Below are positions 1 to 8,553 of a DNA stretch of 64,000 nt, in pieces. A program made the translations under genes and the position numbers. Below the pieces are notes generated by a model. The model searched no databases. It was not told the DNA's origin and saw only the letters and a list, made by a program, of their open reading frames with translations. The stretch's first letter is position 1; every line of letters starts with the position of its first letter. This DNA comes from Pleionea sp. CnH1-48 (GTDB lineage Bacteria; Pseudomonadota; Gammaproteobacteria; Enterobacterales; Kangiellaceae), in the NCBI RefSeq assembly GCF_024124665.1, contig NZ_JAMXSB010000014.1, positions 1 to 64,000 on the forward strand, given 5' to 3'.

Positions 1-127
1 TGCTGATGCTGATGCTGATGCTGATGCTGATGCTGATGCTGATGCTGATGCTGATGCTGATGCTGATGCTGATGCTGATGCTGATGCTGATGCTGATGCT
101 GATGCTGATGCTGATGCTGATGCTGAT
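1..127. repeat. Perfect hexanucleotide tandem repeat (TGCTGA)x21
   Basis: Positions 1-126 are 21 uninterrupted copies of TGCTGA, and the tract probably continues upstream of the window. In the coding frame it reads GCT GAT, giving Ala-Asp repeats. The next frame gives Leu-Met repeats and the first frame contains stops. The unit is six bases, so slippage would change protein length without breaking the frame. Confidence 0.95.
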
Positions 128-958
128 AACAGCGTACCCTCCACAACATCAGAATCACAAGTATTATCCGACAATAAATCGCACTCCCCCCAGACAGAAA
201 TAAAACCAACAACACAACCTGTGTCGTTTGCATCAGAACTTAAACGAGGCTTGGCTATAACACTCGATCAACTACAATCAGGTATCACCGGCTGGAAACA
301 CCGTGATGTGCCTGTTTTTGTTTATGGCGTTGATGTGAAGGAATGCGAAGATGATGAACTAAGAGAGAATTTTCGCCATCGCATACATCTTACGACTTGT
401 TGTACAGCATTGGAGTCATCCACTCAATCAGCCTGGGCGGGTACCAATCTGGCTCAAATAGAACTACCGAATCAAACCTCTGAACTGAGTGTCTGCGAGT
501 TTTGCTTATCTAAGCTCAACTACCAAGGTTTTAACCTGGAGCCAGCTGATATTGCAACAAACTTTAACTTTGATGAATTTGTCCAATGTTATGATTCGCA
601 TTATTTCCCAACACCCAACTCGAGCGAAGAGAAAGACGCACTAACAACACTTCGCAATCGCTACCTGGAGTGGAAAGAAAATAATCCGCAGACTTCTCTG
701 ACCTGGGAGCAAATGCGTCAACACATCGATCCGAGTTGGCATGGGTTACTTTATTATTTTCAACAGCATGAATTATCCCTACCCGAAATCTACTACTCAG
801 TCCCCACAGTAGATGGCGAAAGCTACAGCGCAATAATCGCCTGGCCAGAACTTAAACGCATTATTGTTGCCGATTACGAAGCCGAGCAGACGGCGGTTAA
901 CAAAGACGACTGGGAAGTTTGGACTTATAGCCAGGTGATGAGCAGTTTGTCTGCATAA
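2..958 (+). CDS. Partial protein with Ala-Asp repeat tract and Cys-rich C-terminal domain
   Basis: The reading frame is open from the first complete codon of the window to a TAA at 956-958, so the 5' end lies outside the window. The visible 318 residues begin with 21 Ala-Asp pairs encoded by a perfect hexanucleotide repeat. A short polar linker rich in Thr, Pro and Gln follows, then a folded-looking domain. That domain holds a CC pair (TTCCTALE) and a CEFC knuckle inside VCEFCLSKLNYQGF, which suggests a zinc-binding fold. I recall similar VCxxCLxxLNYxGF segments in uncharacterised bacterial proteins but cannot name a family. A GTG at 221 could start a shorter product, but no convincing Shine-Dalgarno precedes it and the frame upstream is open. 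Function unknown. Confidence is high that it is coding, low on role. Confidence 0.75.
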   Translation, partial: ADADADADADADADADADADADADADADADADADADADADADNSVPSTTSESQVLSDNKSHSPQTEIKPTTQPVSFASELKRGLAITLDQLQSGITGWKHRDVPVFVYGVDVKECEDDELRENFRHRIHLTTCCTALESSTQSAWAGTNLAQIELPNQTSELSVCEFCLSKLNYQGFNLEPADIATNFNFDEFVQCYDSHYFPTPNSSEEKDALTTLRNRYLEWKENNPQTSLTWEQMRQHIDPSWHGLLYYFQQHELSLPEIYYSVPTVDGESYSAIIAWPELKRIIVADYEAEQTAVNKDDWEVWTYSQVMSSLSA

Positions 959-973
959 ACAGACTGCCCACCG

Positions 974-1003
974 AGCGCACACTTGCGCTATAAATCTCTT
1001 TCT
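974..1003 (+). terminator. Possible terminator hairpin
   Basis: AGCGCA (974-979) and TGCGCT (984-989) form a 6-bp stem with a 4-base loop, followed by a T-rich but interrupted stretch (ATAAATCTCTTTCTTT). It lies 15 bases after the stop of the preceding gene. Confidence 0.4.
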
Positions 1004-1055
1004 TTGATATCAAATCCATATATAATCAGAGCATAATTTATACAAGGTGTGCTCT

Positions 1056-3827
1056 ATGCGTTTATTGTGTGTTTGGTTGTTATGCTTTTTAGCGGTTATT
1101 GTTAACAATGTCTGGGCCTTCGATCCTTCCTTAAATTGGCAAACCCTTAGCAGTGCTCACTTTAAAATACACTACAGTGATGATCAGGAAGCCCTGGCCA
1201 AACGCACTGCCCGCCTGGCAGAAGCAATACACAATAAATTAAGTAAAGAAATCAACTGGCAACCCGAACAAAAAACCCATCTGATATTAACGGATCACAC
1301 CGATCTTGCGAACGGTTACGCAACCTTCTTCCCTTTTAACCGTTCAGCTCTGTTTGTACATCCACCCAGCGCAGGCGCAATGGATTTTAACTCCTGGTTA
1401 GAAACCTTAATTCGCCACGAATACACTCATATTCTGCATCTGGACAAGAGCCACGGCCCAACAGAAAACCTGAAAACCGTATTAGGTCGATTTGCTTTTC
1501 TGTTTCCTAATAGCTACCAGCCATCCTGGTTAGTTGAGGGTTTCGCAACTTATCACGAAACGGATGCAACCCTGCATCGAGGTCGTGGTCAAAGCACTCT
1601 ATTTGCCATGATGATGAGAGCCGAGCTCAAGCATGGGTTTAAATCGGTAGCAGAAGTTAATATGGCAAGTAGCAGTTGGCCACTCAATGCTCGCTATCTT
1701 TATGGTTATTACTTCTTCGAATTTTTAAGTGTGACTTATGGTAAAGATAAAGTGCAGTCACTTATCGAGAACTACAGTAATAACTTTATTCCTTTTATGT
1801 TAAACACCAGCTTTGAGCAAAACTTTGGCAAAGATCTCAATGCGTTGTGGAAAGACTTCGAAAGTTATTTGCGCAACAAACTCATGACCGTCAACGCACA
1901 ACACTCTATCGAAGCGCTAACCGATGATGGCTTCTTTAAATCTGACTTTGCCATGAATGATGATGGTGAGCTGTTTATTGTTAAAAATGACGGTGTCCAT
2001 CAAGCCGCTTTGATTAAACGCTCAAATAATGGTGACGAACAGCATCTGGTGGATATCAATATCTTCGCGAATATCGATCATCATCCCATCCAAGGTCTAT
2101 TGATTGCTCAGCCCGAGTATTGCGATGAGTTTCGCCTTAATTACGATCTCTATCACTACAATGAACAAACTCATGACTTTACTCGCTTAACACGCTGCGC
2201 TCGTTATACTGAAGGTGTCTGGAGCAGCGATGGCGACTACATTATTGCACTCAAAGCAGAAAATGGGATCTTTCAGATTGATCGACTTTCGACAACAGGC
2301 CTTGTTGCAGAAACCCTATGGAAAGGCCAACAGGATGTCATCGTTTCTCACCTCACTTTGTCGAAAGATAACAAGACTCTGGCGGCATCGGTTCAGCGCT
2401 CAGGGCACCCTCGGGCTAACATTGAGTTATTCTCGATGGATACACGACAATGGCAGCGGCTACTAGCAGACAATGCTCACCAATGGCATCCAGATTTTAT
2501 TGCCAATGATACTGCCATTCGTTTTAGTTCTGATCGTGATGGATCTTTTAATAGTTATCGCTGGGATCTAACAGAGCAGCAATTAACTCAGGAATCGACC
2601 AGCACCCAGGGTTTATTCAAAACACTCGCCCATGAAGGTAAGCACTTCTCTATTGGGTACACCCATAAAGGCTATGAAATATTCTCCTATCAGCCGACGG
2701 CTCAACCCATCGAGCTACAAACAGAATCTCGCTGGCATATCCCACCGCTGGTCACTCCAACCGAAGAAATAGACTTTACTATCACGCCTTATTCATCCTG
2801 GGACAGCCTGGCGCCTAAATGGTGGTTTCCCTTTGTTGTTGGTGATGGCGAGACGCTGGAAGTAGGGGCCCAAACCAGCGGCCAGGACGCGCTCGAAAAT
2901 CACTTCTACTTCGCAGCGGTAAGCTTCGATGTGGAGCGTCTGTTCCCCAACTTATTTGCCAATTATTGGTTCAATCATCAGTGGGAATTTAGTATTCGTA
3001 ATACCTTCGATGTAGATCCCGGCCCCAATATCGACTTCTTTGAGCGAGAACGAAAAGCCAAACTGGGTTATCACATTCCCTGGACCTTTGTGAATCATCA
3101 ATGGGATCTGGAATTTGCAGTATCTGCTGAACATTCATCTTTTGGTCGTTGGTTCAATGACCAGGCTTTCTATGATGCTAAATTTAAAAACACCCTGGGC
3201 GGTATCGTATTGAGCTATAACTCCGCCCAATACTTTGCCCGCTCAATCAGCGCCAACGATGGTCGCAGCTTACGCCTGAGCCTTGCCAGCAGCGATATTT
3301 TTGATAGCAGCTTTTATGGCAAATCAGCGGTACTCGACTGGCGTGAATATATTCAACTGGTGGATGAGCATGCGCTGGCTCTGCGCTTTGTCGCCGCCAG
3401 CGCAGAGCGGGGCAGCCAGATATTTGAAATGGGCGGTAATTTTAGCGACTCCTATTTTCAGGTCTCACCCGGCATCATTCAATACAGCTATGCACTGCGA
3501 GGATACGAAGAAAACCTCTCGGCACTCAGAGGACGTCATTTACGATTAACCACGGCCGAATGGCGCTTGCCCATCAAACATATAGAACGCACTGCCATGG
3601 TACCGCCCATAGGGATAGAGGAACTCTCTGCTTCGGTGTTTTATGATCGTGGACGGGTTTTTGGTGGGGCAGGTGACAATACGTTTAGTAGCGCGGGTGT
3701 TGAACTGCACGCCCAACTAAGATTGTTTTACTTTTTGCCCATAACACTTCGGCTCGGCTACGCTGATGGTCATGATGACCAGCTAGGACAACAAGAAACT
3801 TATCTGAGTTTTGGTACCAGCTTCTAA
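1056..3827 (+). CDS. Outer-membrane barrel protein with gluzincin-like and beta-propeller regions
   Basis: A 923-residue exported protein. The ATG at 1056 is chosen over a GTG at 1047 because AAGGTG lies about 7 bases upstream and it directly begins a signal peptide (MRLLCVWLLCFLAVIVNNVWA). Residues about 20-260 resemble the peptidase MA-like gluzincin fold: HEYTH at 121-125 and a downstream glutamate in WLVEGFATYHE near 161 give the HExxH...E zinc set. Residues about 270-590 contain TolB/WD-like blades (for example WSSDGDYIIAL and FSSDRDGSFNSY). The final 300 residues look like a bacterial surface antigen (D15/Omp85-type) barrel ending in YLSFGTSF, with the C-terminal Phe typical of outer-membrane barrels. 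It is probably outer-membrane embedded with the other domains periplasmic. Substrate unknown. Confidence 0.75.
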   Translation: MRLLCVWLLCFLAVIVNNVWAFDPSLNWQTLSSAHFKIHYSDDQEALAKRTARLAEAIHNKLSKEINWQPEQKTHLILTDHTDLANGYATFFPFNRSALFVHPPSAGAMDFNSWLETLIRHEYTHILHLDKSHGPTENLKTVLGRFAFLFPNSYQPSWLVEGFATYHETDATLHRGRGQSTLFAMMMRAELKHGFKSVAEVNMASSSWPLNARYLYGYYFFEFLSVTYGKDKVQSLIENYSNNFIPFMLNTSFEQNFGKDLNALWKDFESYLRNKLMTVNAQHSIEALTDDGFFKSDFAMNDDGELFIVKNDGVHQAALIKRSNNGDEQHLVDINIFANIDHHPIQGLLIAQPEYCDEFRLNYDLYHYNEQTHDFTRLTRCARYTEGVWSSDGDYIIALKAENGIFQIDRLSTTGLVAETLWKGQQDVIVSHLTLSKDNKTLAASVQRSGHPRANIELFSMDTRQWQRLLADNAHQWHPDFIANDTAIRFSSDRDGSFNSYRWDLTEQQLTQESTSTQGLFKTLAHEGKHFSIGYTHKGYEIFSYQPTAQPIELQTESRWHIPPLVTPTEEIDFTITPYSSWDSLAPKWWFPFVVGDGETLEVGAQTSGQDALENHFYFAAVSFDVERLFPNLFANYWFNHQWEFSIRNTFDVDPGPNIDFFERERKAKLGYHIPWTFVNHQWDLEFAVSAEHSSFGRWFNDQAFYDAKFKNTLGGIVLSYNSAQYFARSISANDGRSLRLSLASSDIFDSSFYGKSAVLDWREYIQLVDEHALALRFVAASAERGSQIFEMGGNFSDSYFQVSPGIIQYSYALRGYEENLSALRGRHLRLTTAEWRLPIKHIERTAMVPPIGIEELSASVFYDRGRVFGGAGDNTFSSAGVELHAQLRLFYFLPITLRLGYADGHDDQLGQQETYLSFGTSF

Positions 3828-3853
3828 GCCAAGGATACCCGTCACTTTTTAGA

Positions 3854-3885
3854 CTTCTGTGGGAGACCGCATCCACCCACAGAAG
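3854..3885. other. Perfect 10-bp inverted repeat, hairpin without T-tract
   Basis: CTTCTGTGGG (3854-3863) and CCCACAGAAG (3876-3885) are exact reverse complements around a 12-base loop, 27 bases past the preceding stop codon. No T-run follows on either strand, so it may be a transcript 3'-end stabiliser rather than an intrinsic terminator. Apart from this hairpin I see nothing definite in the 292 bases between the two genes. Confidence 0.5.
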
Positions 3886-4119
3886 CCGTTTAATGCGCCT
3901 AAGCCCAAAGGCTCTATCTAGAGGCAAAAAATCAATATGGACTCCTATCTGCCAAGTTTCGCCATGACGATTTTTTAATCACAGATTTTTGAGCTAAGAT
4001 CCAGACATCAGGCCCTGGATAGCTTGTGGAAAACTTAACAAGCTGCTTGCTGTTTTGCAGCAAACCATTACAATTCAGCCACTAATAATAAAATACAAGT
4101 CAACATATAGAGGATTATC

Positions 4120-4662
4120 ATGGCCGTACGCGCTTTTGGTGACATAAATCCAGAGTTAGGGCAGCGAGTATTTGTCGACCCTACCGCATTGGTAGTGGGT
4201 GCTGTATCCCTTGGTGACGACAGCTCGGTATGGCCGATGGCAGTGATTCGAGGGGACGTCCATTCCATTAAAATTGGCGCCAGAACCAGTATTCAGGATG
4301 GTGCAGTTTGTCATGTGACTCACGCTAGCCATTACAATCCTGACGGGCACGATCTGGTTATTGGTAGTGATGTGACCGTCGGCCATAAAGCGATGCTCCA
4401 TGGTTGCCGAATCGAAGACAGAGTATTAATTGGTATGGGCTCTGTGGTTATGGACGATGTACATATTCACTCTCACGTTGTCTTGGGTGCTAATAGTGTT
4501 GTTCCACCAGGACGAGAACTGGAAGGTGGATTTTTATGGGTTGGCTCGCCAGCGCGCAAAATTCGCGAACTCACTGATGAAGAAATCGCATTTTTTGAAT
4601 ATTCAGCAGCGAACTACGTAAAACTCAAAGACCAATATCTTATCCCTCCGAAACAAAATTAG
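4120..4662 (+). CDS. yrdA: Gamma-carbonic anhydrase family protein (YrdA-like)
   Basis: 180 residues, full length for the YrdA/PaaY/CaiE-type left-handed beta-helix trimer family. The hexapeptide-repeat pattern runs through residues 15-145. The histidines expected to bind the metal between subunits are visible in CHVTHASH and TVGHKAMLHGC. The C-terminal helix contains VGSPARKIRELTDEE, typical of the family. A Shine-Dalgarno (GAGGA) precedes the ATG. It is probably a cytosolic metal-binding hexapeptide enzyme; family members vary between carbonic anhydrase and unknown activities, so activity is not certain. In enterobacteria yrdA lies close to aroE. Here aroE lies 1.2 kb downstream on the opposite strand, a remnant of that neighbourhood. 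Confidence 0.9.
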   Translation: MAVRAFGDINPELGQRVFVDPTALVVGAVSLGDDSSVWPMAVIRGDVHSIKIGARTSIQDGAVCHVTHASHYNPDGHDLVIGSDVTVGHKAMLHGCRIEDRVLIGMGSVVMDDVHIHSHVVLGANSVVPPGRELEGGFLWVGSPARKIRELTDEEIAFFEYSAANYVKLKDQYLIPPKQN

Positions 4663-4730
4663 ACTCCTCCTCTCTGCTTTTTCTATTCTGGGCTACACTT
4701 AGGTTCATAGCGTTCTTTTACTAGTAGCCC

Positions 4731-5909
4731 ATGGAATCCAAATCATTTGATATAAAACCCATTCTTGTCAGTATTTGTGCTCTGGGAGTTTTGGCTGCGG
4801 TTTTATTTGAGATGAAGTGGATGGCTATCGCCTTTGTTATTGCACTGTTAGTAGCCGTTGCTTTTAGTTTAAAGAAATCAACCACACCAACACCGGAAGT
4901 GCCAGTAATCATGCCAGACACCCAGAACAACTCGGATGATTTAGAAGCATTAGAGCAGATCGTTAGTTTTAACGAAAATGAGCTTGCGCTTATCAACGAG
5001 CGTTTAGAACAAGCAAGTGAAATAATAGACAATGCTGGCAGCCAATTGTCAGGTAGCTTCACCGGGCTTCACGGTTCCTCAATGTCACAACAGCAGTTAT
5101 TGTCGGAACTGATATCAGAGATCTCGAAATTGACCGAATCGGTGAATGTAGAACATCTGGAGTTAAATAACTACGGTGACACCATCCGCCATTTATTCTC
5201 CACTATGGCACAATCCATCGACGAAGCGCGTAAAGTGGGCGACGATATCAATCGTAAGTTTTCCGTTGTCATGTCTAACCTCGACAAAGTGAACTCACTG
5301 CTCAATGACATCAATGGCATTACCGAACAAACCAACTTGCTCGCACTTAACGCAGCCATCGAGGCAGCAAGAGCAGGTGAGGTTGGACGCGGCTTTGCCG
5401 TGGTAGCCGATGAGGTACGAGCCCTGTCACGTAATACTCAGGAATTCAGTAACAACATCGCCATACAGATCAAAGATATGAGCACATCGCTTGCCGATAT
5501 CGATAAGCATGTCGAAAAGATATCAAAAATGGACGAGCATACGGCTCATGACGCCAGCAACAAAATCGAGAGTTTATGGCAAGAAGTCACCGAAACAATT
5601 AATATCGCACAAGACAAAAGTAATCACGTGAATGAGCTGGTCGAAAATATTAAGAATCACATTAACGAAGGCATTACCTCATTGCAATTTGAAGATATGT
5701 TGCAACAACTGCTCGCCTATCTAAGACAACGGGTATCTGAGATGACGGATTTTGCATCACAATCTCGCAGCATATTAATAGATAACCGAGAGCAAGAGTC
5801 CATAAAAAGCTTTCGCGAATTACTCAACAAAAAAACGCAAGAACTTCAGGGTATGCGCTCAGCCGTCAACCAAAAATCAATGGACTCGGGTGACGTTGAT
5901 CTATTCTGA
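4731..5909 (+). CDS. Methyl-accepting chemotaxis-type signalling protein without sensor domain
   Basis: 392 residues. Two closely spaced hydrophobic segments (about 11-27 and 30-46) form an N-terminal membrane hairpin with almost no periplasmic loop. A long coiled coil follows, with the canonical MCP signalling tip near residues 190-235, including [20 protein letters not shown] and [14 protein letters not shown]. No periplasmic ligand-binding domain and no recognisable HAMP domain is present, so the input is probably membrane-proximal or cytoplasmic. A C-terminal segment with [11 protein letters not shown] is also seen in short chemoreceptor-like proteins. The gene ends tail-to-tail with aroE, overlapping it by 9 bases. 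Partner kinases are not in this window. Confidence 0.9.
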   Translation: MESKSFDIKPILVSICALGVLAAVLFEMKWMAIAFVIALLVAVAFSLKKSTTPTPEVPVIMPDTQNNSDDLEALEQIVSFNENELALINERLEQASEIIDNAGSQLSGSFTGLHGSSMSQQQLLSELISEISKLTESVNVEHLELNNYGDTIRHLFSTMAQSIDEARKVGDDINRKFSVVMSNLDKVNSLLNDINGITEQTNLLALNAAIEAARAGEVGRGFAVVADEVRALSRNTQEFSNNIAIQIKDMSTSLADIDKHVEKISKMDEHTAHDASNKIESLWQEVTETINIAQDKSNHVNELVENIKNHINEGITSLQFEDMLQQLLAYLRQRVSEMTDFASQSRSILIDNREQESIKSFRELLNKKTQELQGMRSAVNQKSMDSGDVDLF

Positions 5910-6716
5910 CGGGATCGTGAGTGTCTGAGTATCTGGCATTTTTCCATGCCAGCAGAAAAAAGAGAGAGCCGCCTGCTCAACCAACATTCCCCAACCATCA
6001 TAACTTGCCAGGCACCCTTTGTTTTGGCAATAGCTCAAAAAAGCCTCCGCTCGTTGACCGTAGCTTATGTCATAAACACATACAGAAGACCAATCACTTA
6101 AGTTCAATTTTTCTAACCACACCTCGCCTTGCGACGACATAGTATTGATAACCAGATCAATCGAAGACAAGGCGTCTTGTTCTGTATTCAATACCGATAA
6201 ATTGGAGTACTCAGCAAACTGTCGTTTCAACTCCAATGCCTTTGACAGCGTCCTGTTTACCAAAAAAACATCAGCTCCTGCCAGCAATAATTGCGGCAAA
6301 ATTGAACGCGAAGCTCCACCTGCGCCAAGCACCAGCACCGCTTTTCCTGCTATAGAAATATCCTTATGTTTCAAGTCGTTAATTAAACCAGCCCCATCGG
6401 TGGTGTCGCCCAATAACTGTCCTTGCTGAGTCATAGACAGGGTGTTCACCGAACCACAGGCAGCAGCCACATCACTGAGTTGGTCGCAAAGAGCATGAGC
6501 AGTTTCTTTGAAGGGTAAGGTGATATTAAGACCAATACCGCCTTGCTCGAAAAATCGACGAACTCTGGTCTCGAAATCCTCGGGCGTTGCAAGAATCTTT
6601 TGATAGTCGAGCGATAGCCCGCATTGCTTAGCAAAAGACTGATGAATAACTGGTGAGCGACTGTGCTCGATAGGATTACCAACGACGGCACAGGTTTGTT
6701 TTTTGATATCGGTCAT
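5901..6716 (-). CDS. aroE: Shikimate dehydrogenase (NADP+)
   Basis: Reduces 3-dehydroshikimate to shikimate in the aromatic amino acid pathway (cytosol). The start is set at 6716, giving 271 residues beginning [20 protein letters not shown]; the open frame continues upstream but that part has no family similarity. Visible motifs: substrate site [14 protein letters not shown], catalytic Lys in [14 protein letters not shown]-binding GAGGASRSI, the NRT motif, and C-terminal [14 protein letters not shown]. Length is normal for the family. The 3' end overlaps the convergent chemoreceptor gene by 9 bases. In many gammaproteobacteria aroE follows hemF and tsaC. Here those genes are near 34 kb, so aroE has been separated from them. 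Confidence 0.96.
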   Translation of the reverse strand: MTDIKKQTCAVVGNPIEHSRSPVIHQSFAKQCGLSLDYQKILATPEDFETRVRRFFEQGGIGLNITLPFKETAHALCDQLSDVAAACGSVNTLSMTQQGQLLGDTTDGAGLINDLKHKDISIAGKAVLVLGAGGASRSILPQLLLAGADVFLVNRTLSKALELKRQFAEYSNLSVLNTEQDALSSIDLVINTMSSQGEVWLEKLNLSDWSSVCVYDISYGQRAEAFLSYCQNKGCLASYDGWGMLVEQAALSFFCWHGKMPDTQTLTIPSE

Positions 6717-7010
6717 GGCTGAAAAAATATGAACAGTAGGATTCTGTTCAGTGTATCTCGGCAACTTTCCCTTGTCATTAAGCTTGGATTCACCTGAAGC
6801 AGGTATAATAACTAAAGCTTCTGTAGTAGCGGAGCCATTAGCCAGTATTCGAACAAGTGTTATAAATTTTGTTACTTTTCTGATGAACATCGTTGCATTT
6901 TTCTCATTATCATATTGGAAAGTGCAACCCATCGACCACTCGAAGGTTTATATGTCGATGGAATTCGAATAACGCATACACCATACCTGACACGGGGGAA
7001 GTCAAAGAAA

Positions 7011-7373
7011 ATGATTAAGCAAAGTATCGTTGCCATCATCGCAGTATCAATGTTAAGCGGATGCGTAATCGCCGTAGGCGGTGATCATGACCGCTATTCT
7101 GGTGACTGGAAAGAAACCCAAGAAAAAAATCGTCAACTGATCAGCCAATTGCAAATCGGTTCATCCATTGCTCAAGTAAGTGACATACTTGGCGAAGCTG
7201 CAGACTCAGAAGGGTTTGAAAAAGACGATGGCCGTTACACCATCTTATATTATCGTACTCAACACCGTCATTCGGATGGTGAAACAACCCGAGACGAAAC
7301 AACGCCCGTTATTTTTAAAGATGGCAGACTCTTAGGTTGGGGTACGTCTTTACTGCACTCCGTTGCACCTTAA
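7011..7373 (+). CDS. Small lipoprotein, DUF3192-like
   Basis: 120 residues starting at the ATG at 7011, which begins a lipoprotein signal (MIKQSIVAIIAVSMLSGC). The lipobox cysteine is residue 18. The mature part contains a BamE/SmpA-like pattern: a helix, IGSSIAQVSDILGEAADSE, then YTILYYRTQ and TPVIFKDGRLLGWG. This matches small proteins annotated DUF3192. It is probably anchored to the outer membrane facing the periplasm; the role is unknown. It is divergent from aroE and followed by a strong intrinsic terminator. A longer open frame upstream (from 6915) lacks family features and is rejected. Confidence 0.8.
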   Translation: MIKQSIVAIIAVSMLSGCVIAVGGDHDRYSGDWKETQEKNRQLISQLQIGSSIAQVSDILGEAADSEGFEKDDGRYTILYYRTQHRHSDGETTRDETTPVIFKDGRLLGWGTSLLHSVAP

Positions 7374-7383
7374 ATAGAGTATT

Positions 7384-7412
7384 AGCCATCGGAAGCTATC
7401 CGATGGCTTTTC
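7384..7412 (+). terminator. Intrinsic terminator of the lipoprotein gene
   Basis: AGCCATCGGA (7384-7393) pairs perfectly with TCCGATGGCT (7399-7408) around a 5-base loop, followed by TTTTC. It starts 11 bases after the stop codon and lies between convergent genes. Confidence 0.85.
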
Positions 7413-7415
7413 TTA

Positions 7416-8375
7416 TTATTGAGTAAAAGGATTTTTAAACAGCCATAATGCAGGACGATTATCTTTGGCATTCGACAATCGGCTATCACCATTATTGTCA
7501 ATAATAATGGCAAGTTGGTTTTCGTTCATTGCTACACCTTCTGCCAATCCATAAATATCTTTATCGTATCCCCATTCTATAGAACGAGATATTTTTTCAA
7601 ATGAGAAACAACGCTCTTTAGTCAGCTCAGGCCATTTCCTCTCACATATTTGATATTCATTTCTCTCTAGCGTATATAATTTTTTATCGCGAAAATACAG
7701 ACCAGTAAAATCAACATTAACACCTTGTTCTGTTTTTATTCCTTTCGAATCTACAGTTATCTGAGAATCGCTTTCTGAATCAATTTGAATAAAAGCTCTT
7801 GGCTGGCGTTCTGCAACAACAAGTAATGAATCATCTGTTATCGTGATCCCTTCAAGGTAAGCGTTGTTATAAGCAAACAATCCCTTCTCAACGCCTTGTT
7901 GATATAAGTTTTTTGCAATCCACTGATAAGTTCCATCTTGCGCAACTTTTAACACCGAAAAATAATACTCGCTCGCCAAATAAATATTGCCTTCTTGATC
8001 GCAAGAAATACCTTCCCAATCAAAGCCACCAGTAATACCAAAGAGTTCAGCAAAGAATCGCTGTACCTGCATAAGAAATGGAAAGTCAGATGATGGAGGT
8101 TCAGGAACATCGGCTAAGGTTTTATACACCTTAGTATTAACGGCAGGGGAATCTTTCTGGATAGCTAGCTCGAAAACAACACGGCTGTGTTTATCTGAGA
8201 CAAATAGCCAACGTTCATTGCAATAAGTTAAACCCGAAGGCTCTAGATTGTCGACACCATCAATAGCATACCCGCTAATCCATTCTAGTTCTGGAGTCGT
8301 TGCTTTGATAGGCGCAATAAAAAAGATAAGTAAGATAGATAAAAATATAACAGCGCTATACTGACGGGCAGACAC
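7416..8375 (-). CDS. Exported phytase-like/SdiA-regulated-type beta-propeller protein
   Basis: Start proposed at GTG 8375 because AAGGA lies 7 bases upstream; a GTG at 8390 would add five residues but has no visible Shine-Dalgarno. The 319-residue product begins with a signal peptide (SARQYSAVIFLSILLIFFIAPIKA). The rest shows repeated propeller motifs: LEPSGLTYCNERWLFVSDKH, DWEGISCDQEGNIYLASE, YLEGITITDDSLLVVAERQ and AEGVAMNENQLAIIIDNNGD. This pattern resembles the esterase-like-activity-of-phytase family (PF13449) and related SdiA-regulated proteins. Likely periplasmic or cell-surface. Actual substrate unknown. Confidence 0.7.
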   Translation of the reverse strand: MSARQYSAVIFLSILLIFFIAPIKATTPELEWISGYAIDGVDNLEPSGLTYCNERWLFVSDKHSRVVFELAIQKDSPAVNTKVYKTLADVPEPPSSDFPFLMQVQRFFAELFGITGGFDWEGISCDQEGNIYLASEYYFSVLKVAQDGTYQWIAKNLYQQGVEKGLFAYNNAYLEGITITDDSLLVVAERQPRAFIQIDSESDSQITVDSKGIKTEQGVNVDFTGLYFRDKKLYTLERNEYQICERKWPELTKERCFSFEKISRSIEWGYDKDIYGLAEGVAMNENQLAIIIDNNGDSRLSNAKDNRPALWLFKNPFTQ

Positions 8376-8553
8376 AATGAGTTCCTTCACATGACCAATT
8401 TAATTGGCGGCATCATACCACGACAAAACATTGGGTTGGAAGAAAGCCCAGAAACAAGAAAGCGATTGAGCGGACCATTTACTGGGGGTGCAATGATTCA
8501 CTCAACCACTTTCAAAACTATCTGGAGTGCAAAGCTATTACACTCCCTATCGA

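Noticed and set aside
6-203. Leu-Met repeat open frame
   Set aside because: It is the alternative frame of the hexanucleotide repeat; the Ala-Asp frame continues into a real domain ending at 958.
6717-6932. N-terminal extension of aroE
   Set aside because: No shikimate dehydrogenase similarity; [15 protein letters not shown] at 6716 is the typical beginning.
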